Of a DNA stretch of 64,000 nt, positions 12,201 to 20,600 are shown piece by piece. The notes under the pieces were generated by a model. The model ran no database searches and had not been told where the DNA came from. It saw nothing but the letters and a program-made list of their open reading frames with translations. Source of the DNA: Helicoverpa zea (taxonomy: Eukaryota; Arthropoda; Insecta; Lepidoptera; Noctuidae); contig NC_061470.1 in assembly GCF_022581195.2 (NCBI RefSeq), forward strand, positions 496,001-560,000. The letters are read 5' to 3'. Position 1 is the stretch's first letter; each line of letters begins with the position of its first letter. A program made the translations under genes and the position numbers.

Positions 12201-12335
12201 CATCACCAATCTAGTTCTCAAATTATATTTTTCAACTTCTAGGTGAAGCTGTCGGCTGCCGACTGGATCGAGCATCCCGACAGATACCTCCTGGAGCTGG
12301 CCGGTCGGCCGCAGTACAACAACTCGGCCAGCTAG
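267..12335 (+). CDS. MEAK7: TLDc-domain protein, MEAK7/TLDC1-like (5' end outside window)
   Basis: Nine exons join in phase: 267-329, 722-888, 3958-4078, 4388-4509, 9541-9879, 10184-10309, 10941-11112, 11736-11822, 12243-12335 (stop TAG). They give about 429 residues; the start lies to the left of the window. The first half (KYLFPMYPELARQFF onward) is a helical region like the part of MEAK7 that precedes its TLDc domain. The second half is a TLDc domain, with HWVPLYASRDHGLGANRFL near residue 245 and IEVWGCGD near 368. Human MEAK7 is a lysosome-associated mTOR-signalling protein; that role is family knowledge. Splice sites are canonical, and the codons are GC-rich against AT-rich introns. The gene is tandem with PEX12 downstream. 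Other TLDc families (OXR1/NCOA7, TBC1D24) fit less well because the preceding region is MEAK7-like. The 267-329 exon is the least certain. Confidence 0.8.
545..658 (+). repeat. SINE fragment
   Basis: This stretch matches, on the opposite strand, the middle of the tRNA-derived SINE at 58218-58604; the shared words include TTGGCTAATCTCCTTA and AACAGCCGCC. The tRNA head is missing. It ends about 60 bp before the acceptor of the TLDc gene exon at 722. Confidence 0.65.
927..2527 (-). mobile_element. Tc1-type DNA transposon, apparently intact
   Basis: Perfect 25-bp terminal inverted repeats (927-951 and 2503-2527, starting CTAGTCAAAAC) are flanked by the TA duplication expected of Tc1/mariner (925-926 and 2528-2529). 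The length of 1601 bp is typical. The word CAAGTGG or its complement recurs in the right 200 bp. It sits in an intron of the TLDc gene in the opposite orientation. Confidence 0.95.
1186..2220 (-). CDS. Tc1-family transposase (DD34E)
   Basis: An uninterrupted 344-residue reading frame lies inside the terminal inverted repeats. The N-terminal ~115 residues form the paired-like helix-turn-helix region, with a basic linker RRRGSGRIR near 56-64. The catalytic triad is complete: D155 in FTDESKV, D246 in LMHDNARAH and E281 in LNPIEHMWD. There are 34 residues between the second D and the E, which defines the Tc1 group. The start at 2220 gives MPRIRRHMDL, a normal N-terminus for the group. The enzyme would cut and paste the element at TA sites. 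With no frameshift or stop, this copy may be young or still active; expression cannot be judged from sequence. Confidence 0.95.
   Translation of the reverse strand: MPRIRRHMDLQTTTRAITLIQEGHSQRSVALQLGFSRRAIQNVWNRFQETGSVTRRRGSGRIRATTSQEDRYIRLTARRERFVTARSLQNRLRQATGTRVSDQTIRNRLHEDQQFSRRRVVRIPLTSAHRANRLSFARQYQQWDMSDWSTVLFTDESKVKFFSDNRRIRVWRREGERFSDACIHESDRFGGPNVMVWGGISLSGRTELVILNEGTVTAQRYIVQVIRPYVVPFAQRIGAEFKLMHDNARAHTARATREALDEAGIQVLPWPANSLDLNPIEHMWDLLKRSVRNTNQPVHNEAQLINVLKTSWEQIPEETVRHLVESMPSRLQECVQKRGGHTRY
2612..2822 (+). repeat. Lepidopteran short interspersed repeat
   Basis: Contains the string GGGATAAAATATAGCC and a 3' end ATAATATTAGTA. A related copy is at 38225-38416, and a decayed one at 50990-51110. 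A second, different fragment beginning ACTAGCTGACCC follows at 2825-2965. Confidence 0.7.
3000..3957. other. Intron sequence without recognised content
   Basis: Part of the intron between the TLDc gene exons ending at 888 and starting at 3958. The 106-codon frame at 3312-3632 shows no domain and no codon bias. I see nothing else in it. Confidence 0.6.
4746..5003 (+). pseudogene. LINE ORF1, C-terminal fragment
   Basis: The frame reads ANISVDELTTRGDYKSYKIG and then WPVNAKIKPW, the kind of C-terminus seen in ORF1 (gag-like) proteins of insect LINEs. It stops at TAA 5001-5003. The N-terminal part was lost by 5' truncation, so this is not a complete gene. Confidence 0.6.
4999..7848 (+). CDS. LINE ORF2: AP endonuclease and reverse transcriptase
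   Basis: An open frame of about 950 codons. The first in-frame near-cognate start often called (5140) lies inside the endonuclease, because the conserved LYQNVRGLKTK strand is encoded upstream near 5020; the true frame therefore starts around the ORF1 stop. The apurinic endonuclease comes first (QNVRG, ATET, GDLN, a YHPP motif where SDH is usual). The reverse transcriptase follows, with RPIAILSS, FDFQKAFDRVN, GVSQGSILGPLLF and LLYADDLKLY. No stop or frameshift interrupts it. It copies element RNA at a nicked target. It lies in the sense direction within a TLDc gene intron. Confidence 0.9.
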   Translation, partial: SKNVQIISILYQNVRGLKTKLPIWRNNLALFEHNLVAATETFLDPSVVDSELETDDWNVMRRDRNAPGGGVLLAARTPLVLHRRMEYETDCGEDLWASFTWHGRSYLVCTVYIKPSASDAEYMRWFCKTESFLNNFKGFVVIMGDLNLKSASINVTNYYCYFLSFCSLVEKNAILNQHGGMLDVVLVREGSHGVCVSSTDGIVQPDAYHPPLEMEVRIESAHYSDAIEPSNINPAKDWNFNKCDYDQLYLLLSEVSWDLVLQATNVSDAVNVFYDIIYDIFNSCMPKKRRSKTSNRRYPVWFTSDIINDTKHKMTLHTIWKRSKCHDDYKTYSNLRNSLNSRVADAYRSYVRRIENNIKLNPREFWRHISSLRSKGGFEPQVNYRGESFTGAAAAEAFAKFFASVFLTDVPRLNADTANSFDVNHNSNYVNIFHITSEDVINGIDKLKTSSSIGPDCIPAQLLKYLKHSFVSPLCHIFNLSLNSGLYPLQWKVSRVTPIPKTSNKLSVEEYRPIAILSSPAKIFENVLHKLIYSQVEKYLSNAQHGFRRKRSVETNLLTLTEFISVQLDERKQVDVLYFDFQKAFDRVNNDILLLKLSTMGFSPNLLRLLADYLRDRQQFVRLGMYDSCAYHTRSGVSQGSILGPLLFLIMINDLPSVLKHVKCLLYADDLKLYASVSTISDCEAIQRDIDAIYEWGVTNKMTFNPTKCYVMSFGRMRHPIDFKYTINGTVIIRSTTVKDLGVVFDRKLTFHDHISTVAKDSFRRLGFVLRNARDFQNAHVVRLLFSTLVRSKLEASSCVWNPYEAKYILMLEKVQKAFLRFFYKFRSGYYPYLYPTKFLVGHLGFNMLQTRRAYDQLSIMLKICRGITDAPDLHNELIRLYVPNKYLRGRKHRLLAAPTSRTVARASSPVPRALTMLNDLMEAEPNCDLFADDFKIIMCFCLSLCERV
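8121..9363 (+). mobile_element. Solo LTR
   Basis: The 1243-bp block begins TGTTCGCGACAG and ends CCGTCCCGCACA, has the TG...CA termini of LTRs, and is flanked by a 5-bp duplication GAACA (8116-8120 and 9364-9368). Removing it plus one GAACA restores the older repeat. An AATAAA lies near 8937. No internal coding region or second LTR is present, so it probably arose by LTR-LTR recombination. The family (BEL/Pao or Gypsy) is not determinable. Confidence 0.8.
10801..10866 (+). repeat. Half copy of a MITE
   Basis: CACTACAAAAACTTAAACAT...CACTTGTCTAAAAAA...TGTGGCTGCA matches the left half of the inverted-repeat element at 62714-62851. The right half is absent. Confidence 0.65.
11574..11705 (+). repeat. 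MITE copy 1
   Basis: Imperfect terminal inverted repeats (ATCGGCAAGGATATTGAGC and the complement of GCTCATTATCCGTGCCGAT) enclose about 130 bp. A near-identical copy in reverse orientation lies at 27372-27510 and a chimeric relative at 30293-30360. It is in a TLDc gene intron. Confidence 0.7.
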
Positions 12336-12438
12336 TGATGTCACTCTCGGCCAACTAGTGATGTCACATACTCGGCCAGCTAGTGATGTCACACACTCGA
12401 TAGTTAGTGATGTCACCTCGACACAGTGCTAGTGACGC
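12323..12438 (+). repeat. Tandem repeat across the TLDc gene stop codon
   Basis: Four units of 21-25 bp (consensus CTCGGCCAGCTAGTGATGTC plus ACAYA) and one decayed unit start inside the last coding codons (NSAS, stop) and run into the 3' UTR. The TAG stop at 12333-12335 is part of unit 1 and is followed at once by TGA. Each unit holds a TGATGTCA-like word. Confidence 0.85.
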
Positions 12439-14657
12439 GCCTTAAACCTCGGACTATACTTGTAACCACTTATATGTCGGTAACTCATTATTAAGGCATA
12501 CGGTGGTATAGCCCAAGTGACTAGTGATGTACACTGCGGTATCGATAGTCGCAAGTGTTGAACGCTTTACTACGTAAGTAGCGCACAAATGTGCCGTCTA
12601 TCATATCATACATTTGCTATTGTTTTTCGACCTTTCTATCGATTTTTATTCAGAATGTCTAATTTATAGGGCCCAAATTATCCCTTGAAATCATGTCTTA
12701 TTTGTGCACTTTTCAACAATGTGCTTTAGGAAATTAAAGCCACAGGACCTAGTGGATCTATCCTACTATATATTTATGTTTAGCGGTGCTTCAAAACTTG
12801 TGTGAATTGTTTGTGAATCGAAAATGCACAGTCAAGTCGTTTATTGCACTTCTATGTTACAATCTTCGACACGTACTTATTGTTCGTACTTAAACCTTAT
12901 TTATTTCACCTCTGTATCTATCAACTTAGTAATTTAAAAACTTTAATTCTTATTATTTAACATTGTCTCGCTTGTTTCCTCGAAACTAATAAATCTTTGC
13001 TAAATAAAAACCTTTTTACAGAAAATCATAATGTTGCTCAAAGAAAATTATATTTTCGTATGAAATCATTGCTTCATTTATATGTAATGTATCAGGCTGG
13101 GAGCCGAGGCGATTTTGAAGTGCCTTTTTCATATTTTATCAGTTTTTCAACGAAATCTAAAACAGGATTGATTTATCAGATTGAATTCGGCCTTAAAAAT
13201 GTAGTAGTCTTATATTTTATGATAAGCCTTGCCTGATAGAAGAAAAATATTTTTATTGTAACACATGAATTATATAACAAGTTATTATATATTGAACTCA
13301 TAATATTTGTATTTATAATTAAGTATGGGTTTGTATTCAAAGCCTAAACATTTTGATATTGAAGCTCACTAATATTATATCGTTATTATAAAGTACCTAC
13401 AAGTTGCTTTTAACATGAAAATGAATTTGCTCATTCAACAGTCATCTACATAAGGCCTTTTAGATACAGATGCATTTTACTGTATGATACCAAATAATAT
13501 AACTAACTGGTAGAATGAAAACATGTTTGATAATGAATAGAGCACGAGGTCATTAAGAAGCATTTGACGCAAGCTTCATATTAGTTGTATATCGTTCCTA
13601 TTGTATAAGCCATATTCGCGAGTCACTTAGGATCTATGTAATTCTCATAAACGGTGTTTTGTTATATTATAAATGGACCAAAATGTTAAAATAATATTGT
13701 ATTTAAATGTAAGCAGCCAGTTTACGTGTAAATGTAATATGTTGGCGTGAAACTAATCGCGATCTCAACTGTTTGGCGGAATACAAGATGGCCGCCACGA
13801 ATAATCGTATTTTTTATGTTTTTGAAAATTATTGACGAGATCTTATAAGTTTAGTATGAATTTAGGCGTAAACCCGTTTTGTCATTATAACGAAGCAGTG
13901 AAAAATAGTAACACGAACAGCAAAGTTATTCTAATTTAAAGATTTTTCTCGATCGAAAAATCTCGATTAAAATTCGCTGTCGTTATTGATATTATAAGAG
14001 ATCGCGAGTAACATATGATCGTGTTCAGTATAACAAGCTGTATTGCTATTTACATTGTTAAGGTTTATTGTTTTATGTTAGACATCACAGGCATTAGCTT
14101 GACGTAACACGCAGTCAGTAACATGCGCTTTGTAATTGTAATATAGGTGCTATTGAATGCTTTGTAGATAGGTAAGAATTTTGTGTATTATAAATGTAAA
14201 TTATATTAATAAATGAAATATTTTATTATGGTCTGGTTTTGTTTTCTAAGAATAATGTGTCCTGCGTTTTTATCTTCCCTTACAACCTCTGTGGTGTTGT
14301 CCATATTCTTGAAGCGACAGTATAACTTGAAGCATAGTTTAAATGTTTTAATATAAATATTATGCAAAGATGCGTTGGCTTTAACCGTTAAGAGTACGGT
14401 ATCCCCTATGCCTGTCACCAGGCAGAGGAAGTCTATGAGGATTTTCCCAAGTGGAAAAAAAAGTTAAAACACCAACCAATGTTTGAAATTCAGAAACAAA
14501 AATAAACTTTGTGAACGAAGTTTACATTCGTATTTGACAGTGACACGTTAAATCTGTCAAAACAACTGCCACTGTCACTTGTTGGCCGAGATAATCGTCA
14601 AAAATGATAAACAAACTTTGATTGTGATTATATTGGTTAGCAACAATTAGCTGCAGC
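12336..14657 (+). other. TLDc gene 3' UTR and spacer to PEX12
   Basis: AT-rich with no supported gene. AATAAA hexamers occur at 12988-12993 and 14208-14213, either of which could end the TLDc transcript. The frames at 12997-13236 and 14206-14418 show no domain. Confidence 0.6.
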
Positions 14658-17600
14658 ATGGCGGTGTACGCGGCGCACTTGACGAGGACCCTGCAGGGCA
14701 CGCCGACAGTGTTCCAAGTCACCGCGCAGGAAGCCCTCGGGGCCACCGTCAAACCGGCGCTACGGAAAGTTGCTGAGGTGAACTTTCAACCTTGCTTTAA
14801 AACTTTTTTGTTGAGCTGCCATTCATCATCTATAAGAAAATATTAAGATATTATATTAGTGTGTTTTACTAGCCCACCAAAATGTTGTGCGAATGGAGTT
14901 TGGACTTCAGTATTTCATTTTTTTTAATAGAATCAACTTTGGTGTTTGCTAAAGGCATTGAAAGAAATTTGTTTTGAGACTCTACTTAATAAGTAGAGAG
15001 AATATGTAACAGACATATTCACCAAGTATATTAGGTATAGCTGTCGATATTTTTCTGTCTTTGTAAAGAGTTATCTCATTTATTGTTCATTTTATCTTTA
15101 CGGTTGAGATATGATCCACCGTAAACTTAGCCACTTATTAATTTCATGCAATAAAAAATTCTAAGGTTGGTCAGTGGGTTGTCGTAGAGTAGTGGAGTTT
15201 ATGTTATATTCTAGTATTCATCATCATCATCCTGCCCGTATCCCAATTTTATTTGAGGGTGCACCATGTATTTCCTTCCATACTCTTCTATCTGCCGTCA
15301 TTTTATGAGTAACATTGTAGTATTATCACTACATAGTATTAAAACGAAGTCTTTTTCTGTCCCTATGACCCTTTGTACGCTTAAATATGTTTTTAAATAG
15401 TTAGTGATTAAAGGGGAAGGTTTATATGTATTATAACATACATTAAATAGTAGGGAAATACTGTTATCCCGAGCAAAGCCGGGGTGGGTCACTAGTACTG
15501 AATATAATTTACACTTAATTTATTGTCTATACCTATTATAATTTTACCTAAAACTTCTGTTCACAGTACCTAGCAGCAGTATACCCCAACAAGTGTGGGT
15601 GGTGTGTGCGCTGGTATGACGAGGTGTTCCTGCTGTTTGACTCCTGTCTGCAGTACTACTACCTCAAACATTATGGTCAGTAACCCTTCACTTAATACAC
15701 TATGCTGGTAAAAATTTGTTTTACTGTTAACTCCTTATTTATTCTAAAATTATTTGTTTACGAATTTGTGTACACCCACAATATACATAGAAACAACAGG
15801 AATGAAAGAATTTACAAAGGTAAAGTTATTTTTAAAGAAATCTCTTCCAGCATAACAAAGAAATCATGAAGTCTTGAATAAACAACTTAAATATCAAAAC
15901 ATTTGTGTTCAGTTAAAGTTCAGGCTATTGTGAAACACAAAAGTCAGAGAATACATTATTTATATTGCTTTTTTTAGCTGCATCATTCTCGGAAAGTTTC
16001 TATGACCTGATCCGAGTGCCGACATCTTCATCGAATGAGTTCAGCAGTGGACAGCAGCTGCCGGTGTACCTGGAGCGAGCCTCGCTGGCGCTGCTGGTGC
16101 TGCTGCCCTATCTGAAGGACAAGCTTGAGGCTGTGGTGGAACGCTGGAGAGAGGACGATGAGGATGGACGGTTGGGGAAGGTAAGACTTAGTTATAAGGT
16201 TAAAGTTATATGCAAATCTTACTGGAAGTTTTTTTTAAGGTCAAAGTTAAAAACGTTTATTGAAAGTAGGCTAGTTTTTAACACTTTTTGACTTCAAACT
16301 TACAAGAGGACAGTACCTTCAAAACGCCCACCTTTCACTACTTCCTAGTGATAAAGCCATAGCTGGGAAGAAGAAGCGGTGAAAAACAAACTTCCCAGCG
16401 ACACAGCTGTCTATTACAATTTATTGAAGACCTAAATCTTTTTTTTTTTTTTTTTTTTTTAATTTATGTCCTGCAATCTGTCTGTCTTTCTGACTTGACA
16501 TTTAGCTGGATGTTATGAATGTGGAAAGGGGCGTGCGTGTCATGCATCCAGTGATGCATACACCTGTGTTATTTACAGTAGATCTTGGGGTGCTTTTCTG
16601 TTCAGTCTTTTAAAGGTTGGGCCGGTTTCCATGAGTCCTTGTGCCAGGGTGTTGGGATGCTGAGAGAGTCTCTTTTTGTATTTTTTAAGTGTTTCTAGGA
16701 TCTCTTGTTTTACACTCATTATTTTCAGATCACGGTGTATTGCTTCATTGGTGATGTACCAAGGTGCGTCTGCTATCATGCGCAGGGTTTTAGATTGATA
16801 TCTCTGCAGTATTTCTAAATTCGAATTTGCGGCGGTGCCCCATAGTTGCAGCCCGTATGACCATATCGGTTTAAGGATACTCTTGTAAAGAATTAGTTTA
16901 TTTTCCAGTGTGAGGTGAGATCTCCTTCCCAGAAGCCAGAACATCTTTCTTGTTTGTAGGCTAAGAGCCTTTCTTTTTGTGAATATGTGTTTTCTCCATG
17001 TAAGTCTTTTATCCAAGTAAATGCCAAGGTAGCGAGCATGGTCAGACTGAGGTATCTGTACTCCATTGAGTTTTACGGGGGGACATTCGCCATGTCTGAG
17101 GCTAAAAGAAACATTTATTGACTTGGCTTCGTTTGCCTTTATGCGCCAGTCCTTCAGCCAGCCTGATATGTCATCAAGACCTCTCTGTAACATTTCTGAA
17201 GCTCTGATAGGATCATTACTTGACGCAAGAATGGCTGTGTCATCAGCAAAAGTACCGATAAGTGATCCAGTTGGCGTTGGTAAGTCTGATGTGTAAATCA
17301 GGTAGAGGATTGGTCCCATGACGCTCCCCTGGGGTACTCCAGCGCTAGTTTGGTGTAGTCCAGATATATCTTCACCATGTTTTACATAGAAATGCCGTTG
17401 GGTGAGATAAGACCTTATAAGTATGTAAAAGTTGATAGGTAACGCATTCCTGACCTTGTATAACAGTCCCTCGTGCCAGACGCGGTCAAATGCTTGTGAA
17501 ATGTCGAGAAACGCTGCGGAACAGTACATTTTATTTTCAAAGCTATGGTGAATTTTTTCTACTAGTCTGTGTACTTGTTCGATGGTACTATGTGCAGCAC

Positions 17601-20600
17601 GAAAACCGAATTGATGATCAGGTAGAAGCTTTGCTTTTTCAATTTCAGGCAACAGTCTTTTTAGGAAGATGATCTCAAAGAGTTTGGATGTCACAGGCAA
17701 CAGGCTAATTGGGCGATAAGACTTAACATCATCGGGGCTTTTGCCTGGTTTTAGTATAAGAATGATCTCTGCCACTTTCCATTGGGGAGGTATGAAGGCC
17801 CTTCGTAGGATAGCATTGAAGAGATAGCTTAGGAAGATAATTGCCTTGTCTGGTAGCTCCCTTAGAATTTTTGGAGTAACTAAATCATATCCTGGGGCCT
17901 TGTTTTGGTTTAGCTGTCTGATGATTCCCAATATTTCCTTATGTGACGTTTTGTTAATCGGTGGATCTAGTTGGAAAAGGAGATTGGGCAAGAATGTATG
18001 AAGTTTGGTCCAAATGTCCACCACGAACGAGACCTATATAATCAAATAGTCCACTTAATTTAGAGTAACTTTTACTAAGAAAGTGAAAAAAAAAACAATG
18101 CCAAAAAAAAGTTGTAGCCAAAAATGTATTCTTAATTTTCGGTAGTTTTTGTATGTTATCATTATTATTTTTTATTTTATTCCACTTCCATTTCCGCACT
18201 TTATCTAAAACTAAGATGAGCAAGACACATTTGCATATAAACAGCTCATATTTTTTTGCCCGATGGATGTACGAATCACTAACCAATTGAGGCGCCAGAC
18301 GTGCTTGAATATACTCAGCGGTGCCTGGATCTAAGAAAGTTCGATGTAACTGGTGGTGTCTTCTCTCTGATAATGAACAATTCTATTTTGTCAGAAGTTA
18401 CAGAAAGTACGAAAATCAAACATCACGAAATGTAATTGAAAAAATGGTGTGCGTTCGCGCAGCGGAATGTTGTTGAATTTAAAGATTTTAATTATGCAGA
18501 TAATTAGTGTAAGACGTCCTATAATTGTGTATGGTAAATAAAAATTTGTGTATGCAGCCATTGTGGAGAAATTCACCAAAAACAGATTCCGCTGGGCGAA
18601 CGTTGGCGAACGTTGTCCTGGCGGAACTTTTTTTAATCCATAGACTTTAGAAGAAAAGAGATGTGTCCGAAAATTAGTGTGTATTTGTGTATAATTGATT
18701 ATGTATGAATGAAATCAGTGCATGCATAAACTTCGGAGAAATTCAAGTTTCCGCTACCCGAACGTTTGGCCATTAGCTAGTTTTCATATAAAGCGCTTAC
18801 ATAGAGAGCTGTAGATTTTTACATACGTTGTTTTGAATTTGTTTATATTTGTTTAAAAAACAGATTTAGAAAAAGTCGTAGGGTTTAAAAGATAAAAATA
18901 TAAACGTAAAATACACTTATTAGGTCTTAGTTCTTAAAGTATGCAGTTTGGGGTCTAGATTTTCACGTTTACACAAACCTTGTAAGTGTCTCCAACATGT
19001 TGCCAAGTATCAATGATGTTCCGTTAGTAATTAAAAAGTTATAGGATATTTTACCATGAATAGATCACTGTTTACAAAGCAGTCGAATATCACGACGTTC
19101 TAAAGGAATTGCATGGTAAAATGTATGCCAATAATTAGTTTAATCATTCAACTATTCACTTGCAAAATTTCATGTCATTAAATTCAGTAATTAAAGAAAG
19201 ACAATTATAATACTGACGGAGCATCGAAACCCTACATAATCCGACCAAGTTCGGATAGCTACAAAAAAGCGGCCGTGCCATATGTCTAAGCAACGTTCTT
19301 AACTTGGTAGGTTAGTATTTATTAATATGGTACAGTTGCGTACACAAGCGTTAGGAAAAAATAAAACAATTGTATTTCTTGATTGAAAAATATTTTTTTA
19401 ATAATAATGCCACTATCTACGATAAAAATAAATCTTCAATTAACAAGTACTTCTCTATTTAAATATCCGTGTACAAAAATATTTTTATTATTATTACTTA
19501 CATAAATTACTTAACTACGTGATTAAAAATAACGTTAATAAACGTTACGTATTTTAACTAAAATGTCGTAGATAGTGGCGTTATTATTAAAAAAATATTT
19601 TTCATTCAAGAAATGCAATTGTTTTATTTTTGCCTAAAGCTTGTGTACGCAACTGTACCATATTAATAAATATACTAACCTTCCAAGTTAAGAACGTTTC
19701 TTAGACATATGGCACGGCCGCTTTTTTGTAGCTATCCGAACTTGGTCGGATTATGTAGGTTTTCGATGCTCCGTCAGTATTATAATTGTCTTTCTTTAAT
19801 TACTGAATTTAATGACATACAATTTTGCAAGTGAATAGTTGAATGATTAAACTAATTATTGGCATACATTTTACCATGCAATTCCTTTAGAACGTCGTGA
19901 TATTCGACTGCTTTGTAAACAGTGATCTATTCATGGTAAAATATCCTATAACTTTTTAATTACTAACGGAACATCATTGATACTTGGCAACATGTTGGAG
20001 ACACTTACAAGGTTTGTGTAAACGTGAAAATCTAGACCCCAAACTGCATACTTTAAGAACTAAGACCTAATAAGTGTATTTTACGTTTATATTTTTATCT
20101 TTTAAACCCTACGACTTTTTCTAAATCTGTTTTTTAAACAAATATAAACAAATTCAAAACAACGTATGTAAAAATCTACAGCTCTCTATGTAAGCGCTTT
20201 ATATGAAAACTAGCTAATGGCCAAACGTTCGGGTAGCGGAAACTTGAATTTCTCCGAAGTTTATGCATGCACTGATTTCATTCATACATAATCAATTATA
20301 CACAAATACACACTAATTTTCGGACACATCTCTTTTCTTCTAAAGTCTATGGATTAAAAAAAGTTCCGCCAGGACAACGTTCGCCAACGTTCGCCCAGCG
20401 GAATCTGTTTTTGGTGAATTTCTCCTCAATGGCTGCATACACAAATTTTTATTTACCATACACAATTATAGGACGTCTTACACTAATTATCTGCATAATT
20501 AAAATCTTTAAATTCAACAACATTCCGCTGCGCGAACGCACACGAAAAAATGAAATTGAAAAAATCTATAAAATGTTTTATTTGATTTTGCTATACCTTT

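Noticed and set aside
12323..12438. Possible CRISPR-like array
   Set aside because: Units follow each other with no unique spacers, and this is a eukaryotic 3' UTR; it is a minisatellite.
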